Part shown: positions 1 to 6,396 of the stretch, piece by piece
Position numbering within the stretch: position 1 is the stretch's first letter
Layout of the letters: each line of letters begins with the position of its first letter
Source of the DNA: Clostridia bacterium
Lineage (GTDB): Bacteria > Bacillota_A > Clostridia > Oscillospirales > UBA929
DNA length: 12,880 nt
Direction: 5' to 3'
Assembly (NCBI GenBank): GCA_026001245.1
Contig: BNZR01000040.1
Span: 1-12,880 of the forward strand
Position numbers and translations under genes: made by a program
Notes under the pieces: model-generated
What the model was told of the DNA's origin: nothing
Databases searched by the model: none
Seen by the model: only the letters and a program-made list of their open reading frames with translations

Positions 1-73
1 GACCCTGAATTGAGAGGATATAAGTATTCGTGCAACTACTTGTTCTTGATAAGGATACAGTTTTGACCAACAA
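1..73. other. Unassigned left-edge segment
   Basis: No gene, RNA or promoter could be supported here. One plus frame is open from the left edge to a TGA at 64-66, which could be the last 21 codons of a gene entering from the left. Its codons (ata, agg, ttg, ttc) and composition are AT-richer than the real genes in the window, and the peptide resembles nothing I recognise. It may simply be intergenic DNA beyond the terminator that follows. Confidence 0.3.
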
Positions 74-104
74 AAAAGAACCCGCTCGCCGAGCGGGTTC
101 TTTT
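74..104 (-). terminator. Rho-independent terminator of the DUF4364 gene
   Basis: A perfect 14-bp inverted repeat (74-87 with 91-104) closes on a 3-base GCC loop. The stem core is GAACCCGCTC/GAGCGGGTTC and is flanked by A residues on the left and T residues on the right. Read on the minus strand it lies 5 bases after the DUF4364 stop codon and ends in a T-run, as an intrinsic terminator should. Because both flanks are A/T tracts it could also stop plus-strand transcription entering from the left edge. Confidence 0.9.
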
Positions 105-108
105 GCCC

Positions 109-660
109 TCAATCGTCCGACACCGCGCCGGTAGTGTCCAGCAATATATCCAGCACCTTGGAGTAAATCCGCTCCGCGTCGCGGCAAAAGTTTTTTGCCG
201 CGATGTTGCCCTGCGCGTCACTGCCCAGCATGATTTCTATGTGCAACATCGCGTCGTGTCCGTCGGTAAGTTCGCACATAATGCCGGGCATTCCACTGCG
301 GGTGAACGCCTCGGTGATAACAAACGAGTCGCGCTCGGCGCGGCTTTCGGCTACCTTTGCGGCGCGGCGCACCGCCATCTTCAGCGCGTTGCTAAGCTGT
401 CCCTCCATCAGTGTGCTTACCTCGTAGCCGCGCGGCGAGATGGAGTAGCACGGTACGCCCTTTTTGTCGGCGGTCAGCACGTGGGCGCTGTTGACGGTTT
501 CGTTTAACGCCTGACAGAACACAAAGTAGTCCACACCCTCGTCCACGGTGACCACTTCCAGCAGTTGGCTCATGGGAATTGGGAGCGTTAGGCTGCACAG
601 CGCGTAGAGTATTAAAATCTTAGTTTCCGGCATACCGCCCGAAAAGCCGTACTTGGCCAA
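109..660 (-). CDS. DUF4364 family protein (winged-helix, putative regulator)
   Basis: Protein of 183 aa if read from the TTG at 660. It matches the DUF4364 pattern found in Clostridia: an N-terminal winged-helix-like part (about residues 8-85, with ILILYALCSL, then a wing ending in CYSISPRGYE), then a mixed alpha/beta C-terminal part. The winged-helix fold suggests DNA binding, but I know of no target, so the function is inferred. Start choice: an ATG exists in frame at 675, but the promoter places the transcription start at about 676, so that ATG would have no leader. GGGGGTGA at 665-672 is a good ribosome binding site 6 bases before TTG 660. The gene is monocistronic, with a promoter just upstream and a terminator just downstream. 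Family assignment is fairly sure; the start is probable. Confidence 0.8.
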   Translation of the reverse strand: MAKYGFSGGMPETKILILYALCSLTLPIPMSQLLEVVTVDEGVDYFVFCQALNETVNSAHVLTADKKGVPCYSISPRGYEVSTLMEGQLSNALKMAVRRAAKVAESRAERDSFVITEAFTRSGMPGIMCELTDGHDAMLHIEIMLGSDAQGNIAAKNFCRDAERIYSKVLDILLDTTGAVSDD

Positions 661-682
661 TGGAATCACCCCCATTTAATAT

Positions 683-711
683 AGTATAGCGCAGACGGGG
701 GCGGTTGTCAA
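683..711 (-). promoter_or_regulatory. Promoter of the DUF4364 gene
   Basis: On the minus strand, a consensus TTGACA (711-706) and TATACT (688-683) are separated by exactly 17 bases. The predicted start of transcription is near 676. This leaves a short leader of about 16 bases containing the GGGGGTGA ribosome binding site for the TTG start at 660. Confidence 0.8.
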
Positions 712-717
712 GAAAAG

Positions 718-745
718 AAACAACCGCCCTTACGGACGGTTGTTT
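718..745 (-). terminator. Rho-independent terminator of the chemoreceptor gene
   Basis: Inverted repeat AAACAACCG (718-726) with CGGTTGTTT (737-745), extended by CC/GG pairs at 728-729 and 734-735 after one mismatch, with a TTAC loop. On the minus strand it starts 12 bases after the stop codon of the methyl-accepting chemotaxis gene and runs into a T-rich tract (TTTCTTTTCTTG). The -35 box of the next minus-strand gene begins directly after that tract. Confidence 0.8.
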
Positions 746-757
746 TAAGCTTAAATC

Positions 758-2572
758 TTAATACTTCCCAAAGTCGCCGCTGTCAAAACTACTTTCGCCT
801 TTGGCCGGCATGGACAGCGTTTTTTTCTGTCTTGCGCCGCCCAGCGATTTTCTTGACCCGTTCGCGCCCTTTAGCTTGAACTGCGACACCAAGTCTTCCA
901 GCACGGAGGACTGGCTGGACAGCTCCTCGGCCGTGGCCGCGCTCTCCTCCGAGGTTGCGGAGTTTTGCTGAACCACCTGCGCCACTTGGTCGATACCGTT
1001 GTTGATTTGGCTGATTGCCAAGCTCTGCTCCTCCGAACTTGTCGCGATATTGCTTACAATCTTGCTGGATTCGTTGATGCCGTCCACGATTTCCGTAAGG
1101 CTGGCGGCGGTTTCGCCCGCGATTTTTGCGCCCAGCTCGGCCTTTTCCATGCTGTTGGCGATAAGCGAACCCGTGTCACTCGCGGCGGCGGCGGATTTCG
1201 CGGCCAAGTTGCGAACTTCTTCGGCCACTACCGCAAAGCCCTTGCCGTGTTGTCCCGCTCTGGCGGCCTCGACTGCGGCATTCAAGGCCAAAATATTGGT
1301 CTGGAACGCGATATTGTCGATTACGTTGATGACCTTTTGGATGCTTTGGCTGGCCTCGTTGATTTCCTTAACGGCCTGAATCATGTCGTTCATCTGAGCG
1401 CTGCCCTTTTCGGCGTTGCGGCGTACGGCGTCAGACAAGCTGGCGGCGCGGCCGGCCTCGGCGGCGTTTTCCTTGGTCTTCTCGGCTATCTCGCTGATGG
1501 AGCTGGACAGTTCCTCAACGGCGGCGGCCTGCTGGGTGCTGCCCTGCGCCAAGCCCTGCGCTCCGTCGGCGATTTGCTTGGAGCCGCTGGAAACCTGGCC
1601 CGTGGCGTCGTTGATCTCGTTAAAGCTCTCGTTTAGGTTTTGAACCATGCGCACAAGCGCGTTGCCGATGGTGTCCTCGCCACCCAAGGTCTTAATGTCA
1701 ACGGTCAGGTCGTTGCTGGCAACGCTGGTTACTTGATCGCCGTAGTAGACAAATTGCTGCATCGCCGCGCTGAAGTTGCCGATTGCCTGCGCGGTTTCGT
1801 CCTGACCCTTAGCGTATTCGGCGGCATCGCGCAGATCGCTGTCGCTGAACTGCAGGTTGCCCGTTTTGCCGACCTGCGCCAAAACGCGGGACATCAGGAT
1901 TATCGGCTTGCTGATAAGGTTGCTGATATAGAACGCCAGCACAAGCGCCACGATAATCGCCACGGCCAGCACCGCGATTAGGATAAGCGTAACCATGTTG
2001 GACAGGGATTGCATTTCCTCGAACTGCTCGGTGGTCGCCTTTACCATAGCGTCGGGCATGGCGCTTACATGTTCAAGGTACTGGGTTAGGAAAGGCGCAA
2101 AGGTGTCAAGCGCGGCACTAAGCGCGGCTCCTCTGAGGTCGTTGTCCAATACCGCCGCGGCCTTTAGCGAGTCGATGTAAGTCGCCCGGGCGGCGCCGTA
2201 GGTGGAGCGGTAATCGGTGATGGCGGCTAACAGCTCCTTGGTGGCGTCGGTGCTTGCATTCTCGCCAATCTGATTCAGATAGGCTGTGGCGGCGGCGATG
2301 GAATCGTCAACCGCTTTGAGCTGAGCCTCGGCTTGTGACTGATCCTCTATCGAGTAGTACAGCGCAACGCCGCGCAGCGCGCCCTGTTGCTCGCGAATGC
2401 TGGACTGTAGCTGTGCGCTCCAAACGCCGATGTTGGCGCGTGCGTCAAGCAATCTGCCCTGCTCGGTCATAGAGGTCGTGGCGTAGATTCCAACGATGCC
2501 CACCACTGCCGTCAGCGCGATGACGATGACAAAGGAAACGATTAGTTTTACCGCGATTTTCAGGTTCTTCAT
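758..2572 (-). CDS. Methyl-accepting chemotaxis protein, two-TM with four-helix-bundle sensor
   Basis: A 604-aa membrane chemoreceptor that would pass ligand signals to the CheA-CheW array. Seen in order: transmembrane helix 1 (about 10-30), an extracellular helical sensor of the 4HB_MCP type (33-193), transmembrane helix 2 (194-218), a HAMP region with a second HAMP-like segment (about 219-315), and the cytoplasmic signalling coiled coil (316-567). The highly conserved hairpin tip lies at 418-457 ([20 protein letters not shown], then [15 protein letters not shown]). Glu/Gln-rich methylation-type heptads lie around 346-362 and 540-555. The tail (568-604) is basic and Gly/Ser-rich, without a NWETF-type CheR-binding end. 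Start: AGGAG at 2581-2585 is 8 bases from ATG 2572. An upstream in-frame ATG at 2602 sits at the predicted transcription start and is rejected. No other chemotaxis gene is in the window, so its ligand is unknown. Confidence 0.95.
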   Translation of the reverse strand: MKNLKIAVKLIVSFVIVIALTAVVGIVGIYATTSMTEQGRLLDARANIGVWSAQLQSSIREQQGALRGVALYYSIEDQSQAEAQLKAVDDSIAAATAYLNQIGENASTDATKELLAAITDYRSTYGAARATYIDSLKAAAVLDNDLRGAALSAALDTFAPFLTQYLEHVSAMPDAMVKATTEQFEEMQSLSNMVTLILIAVLAVAIIVALVLAFYISNLISKPIILMSRVLAQVGKTGNLQFSDSDLRDAAEYAKGQDETAQAIGNFSAAMQQFVYYGDQVTSVASNDLTVDIKTLGGEDTIGNALVRMVQNLNESFNEINDATGQVSSGSKQIADGAQGLAQGSTQQAAAVEELSSSISEIAEKTKENAAEAGRAASLSDAVRRNAEKGSAQMNDMIQAVKEINEASQSIQKVINVIDNIAFQTNILALNAAVEAARAGQHGKGFAVVAEEVRNLAAKSAAAASDTGSLIANSMEKAELGAKIAGETAASLTEIVDGINESSKIVSNIATSSEEQSLAISQINNGIDQVAQVVQQNSATSEESAATAEELSSQSSVLEDLVSQFKLKGANGSRKSLGGARQKKTLSMPAKGESSFDSGDFGKY

Positions 2573-2607
2573 AGATACGACTCCTAACATCTTATTCTTC
2601 AAATGTT

Positions 2608-2637
2608 ATTTTAGCACGAATGGCGGCGTATTGTCAA
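2608..2637 (-). promoter_or_regulatory. Promoter of the chemoreceptor gene
   Basis: On the minus strand, TTGACA (2637-2632) and TAAAAT (2613-2608) are separated by 18 bases. The -10 box is preceded by TGC, giving an extended -10 (TGCTAAAAT). Transcription is predicted to begin near 2601, which gives a leader of about 29 bases with AGGAG before ATG 2572. Confidence 0.75.
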
Positions 2638-2660
2638 TACCTTTGGCAAAAAATACGGGA

Positions 2661-2677
2661 TTCGACAAAAAACGACA
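2661..2677 (-). promoter_or_regulatory. Candidate tandem Spo0A-like boxes
   Basis: On the minus strand the sequence reads TGTCGTT-TTT-TGTCGAA. The second unit is a full match to the 0A-box core TGNCGAA with T-rich sequence before it; the first matches 5 of 7. The two begin exactly 10 bases apart, one helical turn. They are centred about 63 and 73 bases before the predicted chemoreceptor start and about 77 and 67 bases before the DegV-operon start. A 7-mer match alone is weak evidence, since several are expected by chance in a window this size. The tandem phasing and intergenic position are what make it notable. Confidence 0.35.
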
Positions 2678-2705
2678 CGGAATCTTCGGGCGCGTTAAAA
2701 AACAC

Positions 2706-2734
2706 TTGCATTTTGCCCGAATAGTCTGTATAAT
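2706..2734 (+). promoter_or_regulatory. Promoter of the DegV operon
   Basis: TTGCAT (2706-2711) and a perfect TATAAT (2729-2734) are separated by 17 bases. Predicted transcription start is near 2741. The ribosome binding site AGGAG at 2744-2748 lies 9 bases before ATG 2758, so the leader is very short (about 17 bases) and leaves no room for a riboswitch. Confidence 0.75.
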
Positions 2735-2757
2735 ATTTCGCATAGGAGAGTGAGCTA

Positions 2758-3645
2758 ATGCGTAATTTTGAATTTTTTGTGGATTCCAGCACGGACATGT
2801 CCTTGGCGTTGGCGCAGGAGTTCGGCCTGCGGGTACTGCCCATGACACTGCTTATGAACGGCAATGATTACCCGGAGGACTTTTGGCAGACCATATCCGC
2901 CAAAGAGTTTTACACCGCGTTGCGTAACGGCACCCCGGCCTCAACCTCGCAAATCTCGCGTGAAAAGTTCGTGCAACTCTTTACCGAGTGTGCCGCGAAA
3001 GGCCGCGACGTGCTGTTTGTGCCGCTTAGCGCGGGCATTTCCGGAACCTACGAGGGCGCGTGCAGTGCGGCCGCCGAGGTTATTGAGGAATATCCCGAAG
3101 CCAAAATCCGCGTGGTGGACAGCATGAACGCCACTATCGGGCACGGTTTGCTGTGCTTTAACGCCTCGGCGCAGGCCAAGGCAAACGATTGGGACGTGAA
3201 TCAAACCGCCGCGTGGCTTGAGGAACACCGCCACAAGACATGGGCGTTGTTCACCGTTGACGATTTGATGTTTTTGCACCGGGGCGGGCGCTTGGGGCGC
3301 ATGTCGGCGGTTGCGGGTTCGCTGTTGGGGATTAAGCCCTCGCTGTGGGTCAACGAGGAGGGCAAGCTTGAGCTAAAGGGCAAGGTGCGCGGCAGACGCG
3401 CGGCCTTGGACGCGCTTGTGGCCGACATGGGCAAATGCGTAGCGCCGGGGGCTGAACTTGCCACGGTAACGCTGGCGCACGGCGACTGCGTGGAGGACGC
3501 GCAATACGTCCGCGAGCAGGTGCAAGCCAAGTATACCGTCAAGCGGTTTATCACGGTTATGCTTGGGGCGGTTATCGGGGCGCACGCGGGGCCGGGTACG
3601 GTTGCGCTGTTCTTCGAGTGCGATGTTGCGCGCCATAAACTATGA
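2758..3645 (+). CDS. DegV family fatty-acid-binding protein (FakB-like)
   Basis: A 295-aa soluble protein. DegV/FakB proteins bind a single fatty acid and present it to the kinase FakA for acyl-phosphate formation; no FakA is visible here. Family signatures are all present: VDSSTDM near the N-terminus (8-14), the ligand-contact STSQIS (62-67), LSAGISGTYEGA (90-101), VDSMNATIG (120-128), FTVDDLMFLHRGGRLGRMSA (165-184), IKPSLWVNEEGKLE (192-205) and VIGAHAGPGTVALFF (272-286). Length is normal for the family. It is first in a plus-strand operon: its TGA overlaps the ATG of the ABC-F gene (ATGA at 3642-3645). AGGAGAGTGA supports the ATG start. The family is certain; its particular ligand is not known. 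Confidence 0.93.
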   Translation: MRNFEFFVDSSTDMSLALAQEFGLRVLPMTLLMNGNDYPEDFWQTISAKEFYTALRNGTPASTSQISREKFVQLFTECAAKGRDVLFVPLSAGISGTYEGACSAAAEVIEEYPEAKIRVVDSMNATIGHGLLCFNASAQAKANDWDVNQTAAWLEEHRHKTWALFTVDDLMFLHRGGRLGRMSAVAGSLLGIKPSLWVNEEGKLELKGKVRGRRAALDALVADMGKCVAPGAELATVTLAHGDCVEDAQYVREQVQAKYTVKRFITVMLGAVIGAHAGPGTVALFFECDVARHKL

Positions 3646-5453
3646 TTCACATAGACCTTGACAATATTCATAAAACTTTCGGGGGACAGTCCGTGCTGAA
3701 CGGTCTGTCCTTTCAGGTTCAGGCGGGCGAGCATATCGGGCTGGTGGGCCCCAACGGCGCGGGCAAGACCACCTTGCTAAAGCTTATCACGGGCGAGCTT
3801 CTGCCCGACAAGATACAGTACGACTACCATATAAGTCTGCCGAAAAACCTGCGTATCGGCCTGGTAAGCCAATTGCCGACCTATGAGGACGGCGTGACGG
3901 TTATAGACGTACTGCGCCGCGCCTATGACGCGTTTGCGGGCGCGGACGCGTTTTTGGACAGCCTTGAGGTGGACATACGCCGCATGGCAAACGGCCTTGC
4001 GATAACGCATTTGCTGGACAGAGAGATGAATCGGCTGTCCGGCGGCGAGAAGACGCGGGTGAACCTTGCGCGATTGCTGTTGGAGCAACCCGACCTGCTG
4101 TTGCTGGACGAGCCGACCAACCATCTTGACCTGCGCGCCTGCGAGTGGCTGGAGGAGCATTTGGCGGGGTTTCGGGGGACTGTGCTGGCGGTGTCGCACG
4201 ATCGCTGGTTTTTGGATCGCTTCGCCCGGCGCACGGTGGAGATAGACGGCGGCGCGGCGGAGAGCTATCCCGGCAACTACAGCTTTTACGTCGCGGAGCG
4301 CGAGGCGCGGCGGTTGGAGCGTCAGCGTTTGTACGAGAAGGAAAGCGCGGAGCAGGCTAAGGTCGCGGCGGCGGCCTTGCAAATGCGCGAGTGGGCGGGC
4401 AAGAACAAATATCTGCACCGCCGCGCCGCCAGCATGGAAAAACGCGCCGCAAGGATTCTTGTCACGGAACGCCCCAAGGTCAAGCGCAAAATGCGGTCGG
4501 AGTTCTCCGCGCTGGATTTTCAAGCCGACGATATTTATCGCATAAAGGATCTGTGCAAATCATACGGCCAGCGCAAGCTGTTGGATAATATAAACGTCAA
4601 TATGCGAAACGGAGAGCGTATAGCATTACTGGGCGACAACGGCGCGGGCAAGTCCACGCTGATTAAAATCCTGACGGGGGAGTTGGACGCGGACGGCGGC
4701 ACGGTGTGGACAGGCCCCGCCGTGCGGTGGGGTTACTTGCCGCAGGAGGTGGTGTTTGAAAACGCGCACCGCAATCTTGTAGACACGCTGTTGTACGAGA
4801 TTAAGGGTATAACCCCGGCAAAGGCGCGGGACAGGCTGGCCGCCTTTGAGTTCAGGGGCGATAAGGTGTTCGACCCCGTGTCCGCGCTGTCCGGCGGGGA
4901 GCGCAGTCGTCTGCGGCTGTGCATATTGATGTCACGCGGCGTGAATTTATTGTTGCTGGACGAGCCGACCAACCATCTTGACATAGACGCGCGGGCGTGG
5001 ATTGAAAACGCGCTGGGGGAGTTCGATGCGGCGATACTATTCGTGTCGCACGACAGGTATTTTATCGAGCAGTTCGCAACGCGTGTGTGGTGGCTGGAAA
5101 AGGGCGCGATTTGGGACTACGAGGGGAATTATCCGGGCTTTCGGGCGGCTTTGAAAAACCGCGAGACGGGCGGCGGCACAGTCCCAAAACCCGAAAAACC
5201 TACCAAACCCAAAAGCTCCGCGTCCCCCTTGGGGCTACAGCGCAAGCGCGAGCAGTTGATGGCGCGGCTGGAGCGGGACATTGAGAAAATCGAGGCGGAG
5301 CTGGCCGCCTTGGAGCCGCAATTGGTTGAAAAATCGGACGATTTTTCCGCGCTGTGCGAATTGCTGGCGGCGCAGGACGCGCTGCAAATCAAGCGCGACG
5401 AGCTGTACGCGGAGTGCGAGCGATTGGAGGAGCAAGATGAATATGAGATTTGA
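3642..5453 (+). CDS. ABC-F family ATPase (ribosome-associated type)
   Basis: A 603-aa protein with two ABC ATPase domains and no membrane segments, the hallmark of ABC-F factors, which act on the ribosome (translation factors or antibiotic-protection proteins). Domain 1: Walker A GPNGAGKTT (36-44), signature LSGGE (132-136), Walker B LLLLDEPTNHLD (152-163), switch His186 in VSHDRWF. A charged helical linker spans about 206-300. Domain 2: Walker A GDNGAGKST (331-339), LSGGE (416-420), Walker B with D440/E441, switch His470. The C-terminal tail (about 530-598) is a Glu/Lys/Leu-rich predicted coiled coil, as in Uup-like members, joined by a Pro/Lys/Thr-rich linker (about 508-527). Both catalytic sites look intact. 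Translation is probably coupled to DegV upstream (ATGA overlap) and to the SLOG gene downstream (17-base overlap). The subfamily, and any resistance role, cannot be decided here. Confidence 0.93.
   Translation: MIHIDLDNIHKTFGGQSVLNGLSFQVQAGEHIGLVGPNGAGKTTLLKLITGELLPDKIQYDYHISLPKNLRIGLVSQLPTYEDGVTVIDVLRRAYDAFAGADAFLDSLEVDIRRMANGLAITHLLDREMNRLSGGEKTRVNLARLLLEQPDLLLLDEPTNHLDLRACEWLEEHLAGFRGTVLAVSHDRWFLDRFARRTVEIDGGAAESYPGNYSFYVAEREARRLERQRLYEKESAEQAKVAAAALQMREWAGKNKYLHRRAASMEKRAARILVTERPKVKRKMRSEFSALDFQADDIYRIKDLCKSYGQRKLLDNINVNMRNGERIALLGDNGAGKSTLIKILTGELDADGGTVWTGPAVRWGYLPQEVVFENAHRNLVDTLLYEIKGITPAKARDRLAAFEFRGDKVFDPVSALSGGERSRLRLCILMSRGVNLLLLDEPTNHLDIDARAWIENALGEFDAAILFVSHDRYFIEQFATRVWWLEKGAIWDYEGNYPGFRAALKNRETGGGTVPKPEKPTKPKSSASPLGLQRKREQLMARLERDIEKIEAELAALEPQLVEKSDDFSALCELLAAQDALQIKRDELYAECERLEEQDEYEI
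4099..4130 (+). repeat. 32-bp perfect direct repeat, copy 1 (ABC domain 1 Walker B)
   Basis: This stretch, from tgttgctgg to catcttgac, is identical base for base to 4951-4982. It encodes the Walker B segment LLLDEPTNHLD in the first ABC domain. The copies are 852 bases (284 codons) apart and in the same frame. Confidence 0.85.
4951..4982 (+). repeat. 32-bp perfect direct repeat, copy 2 (ABC domain 2 Walker B)
   Basis: Second copy of the 32-base segment at 4099-4130, encoding the same Walker B motif in the second ABC domain. The flanking sequences diverge at once on both sides. Confidence 0.85.
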
Positions 5454-5925
5454 TTCCGACAGGTTAAGCACGGCCTGCTTTACGGGGCACCGCGAGCAAC
5501 GCCTGCCCCGCGATTTTGACGAGGGCTTAATACGCAAGGCGATACTGGACGCGATAGACGACGGCTATCTGACCTTTTGGAACGGCGGCGCGACGGGGGC
5601 GGACACGCTGGCCGCCGAGGCCGTGCTGGAATTGCGGCAGGACCATCCGGAGATTGAACTGCACATGGCAATTCCCTGCCCGAATCACGACAAAATGTGG
5701 ACGCCCGAACAGCGCGAGCGGTTGCGCTATATCATGGAACACGCGGACGGCATGGTGCTGGTAAACCCGGAATACACTGCGGGGTGCATGGAACGCCGCA
5801 ACCGGTACATGGTGGAGCGTTCGTCCCGCGTGATAGCGATTTGGGACGGGGAACGGTCGGGCGGCACATGGCAAACGGTAAACATGGCCGAGCGTGAGGG
5901 TTTGGAGGTCGTTGTCGTTCATTGA
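5437..5925 (+). CDS. SLOG-fold protein, DUF1273/YpsA-like
   Basis: A 162-aa protein with the Rossmann-like SLOG pattern: CFTGHRE after strand 1 (14-20), the glycine-rich loop NGGATGADTLAAEA (49-62), IPCPNHDKMW (79-88), GCMERRNRYMVERSS (117-130) and IAIWDGERSGGTWQTV (133-148). SLOG proteins, including DprA and lonely-guy enzymes, bind nucleotides or related ligands. YpsA of Bacillus has been linked to cell division, but no reaction is established, so no function is assigned. Start: GGAGG at 5426-5430 stands 6 bases before ATG 5437; a second ATG at 5443 is less well placed. The first 17 bases overlap the end of the ABC-F gene, so it is the third gene of the DegV operon. Its last 7 bases overlap the end of the convergent DUF421 gene. 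Confidence 0.85.
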   Translation: MNMRFDSDRLSTACFTGHREQRLPRDFDEGLIRKAILDAIDDGYLTFWNGGATGADTLAAEAVLELRQDHPEIELHMAIPCPNHDKMWTPEQRERLRYIMEHADGMVLVNPEYTAGCMERRNRYMVERSSRVIAIWDGERSGGTWQTVNMAEREGLEVVVVH

Positions 5926-6353
5926 ACCGATAACTTGCCGTTGCTTTCTAACATTGCTACCTTTACTTTGCTTAAATCGGTTATGCCCATTATTCGCAAT
6001 TCTTCTCTTAGCTCGTCCATTGTTACGCGGTTGCGGCGCAGTTGGTCGTATTGGGGTTTGCCGTCTTTTATTAACACGCTGGGGCTGGCGCACAGCAGTT
6101 TTTTGGCCAGCTTGCTTTTGAACATCAACAGCGACAGGCCTATTTCCAACAGCATTAGCACGGCTACCGCCGCCACGGCGTGCAGTATGGGCTTGTCGGT
6201 TTCCACAATCGGCATGGCGGCCAGCTCCGAGATTATTATCGCCGTTACAAACTCGCTGGGTTCCATCTCGCCAAGCTGACGCTTGCCCATTACGCGCAAC
6301 GCCGCGACTACCACCAGGTACATTATAACGGTGCGTATTATAACAGTAAACAA
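5919..6353 (-). CDS. DUF421 family membrane protein, short form (YetF/YrbG-like)
   Basis: A 144-aa protein with three predicted membrane helices (about 4-22, 34-49, 57-77), followed by a small cytoplasmic domain (80-144) with SVLIKDGK (92-99), MDELREELR (112-120) and LESNGKLSV (135-143). The conserved N-terminal signature LRVMGKRQLGEMEPSEFV (19-36) identifies the family, whose function is unknown. Many members continue for tens of residues beyond the GxLSV strand; this one stops directly after it (SVQ then TGA), so it is a short form or has lost its tail. Start is TTG at 6353, supported by GGGGTGA 6 bases upstream. It converges with the SLOG gene (7-base overlap) and diverges from the phosphatase-GNAT gene across only 43 bases. 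No clear promoter was found. Confidence 0.85.
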   Translation of the reverse strand: MFTVIIRTVIMYLVVVAALRVMGKRQLGEMEPSEFVTAIIISELAAMPIVETDKPILHAVAAVAVLMLLEIGLSLLMFKSKLAKKLLCASPSVLIKDGKPQYDQLRRNRVTMDELREELRIMGITDLSKVKVAMLESNGKLSVQ

Positions 6354-6396
6354 ACTAAATCACCCCGCGCTAGTATGCCCTGTAAGGAGTGAGGCT

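Noticed and set aside
965..1636. Long plus-strand open frame (223 codons) opposite the chemoreceptor gene
   Set aside because: It is antisense to a certain coding region of high GC content. The peptide is Gly/Leu/Ala-rich without family motifs, and no ribosome binding site was seen.
2573..2602. Upstream ATG at 2602 for the chemoreceptor
   Set aside because: The predicted transcription start is about 2601, and AGGAG is placed for ATG 2572, which gives the normal [10 protein letters not shown]-terminus.
3777..4523. Minus-strand open frame of 248 codons opposite the ABC-F gene
   Set aside because: It lies wholly under the first ABC domain and linker, whose motifs are unmistakable. The frame is a by-product of GC-rich codons.
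6371..6376. TAGTAT as a -10 box for the phosphatase-GNAT operon
   Set aside because: No acceptable -35 sequence lies 16-18 bases upstream, so it was not annotated.
6283..6396. N-terminal extension of the phosphatase-GNAT protein to 6283
   Set aside because: The extra 38 codons overlap the DUF421 start on the other strand. A strong ribosome binding site and the conserved IRHGE motif place the start at 6397.
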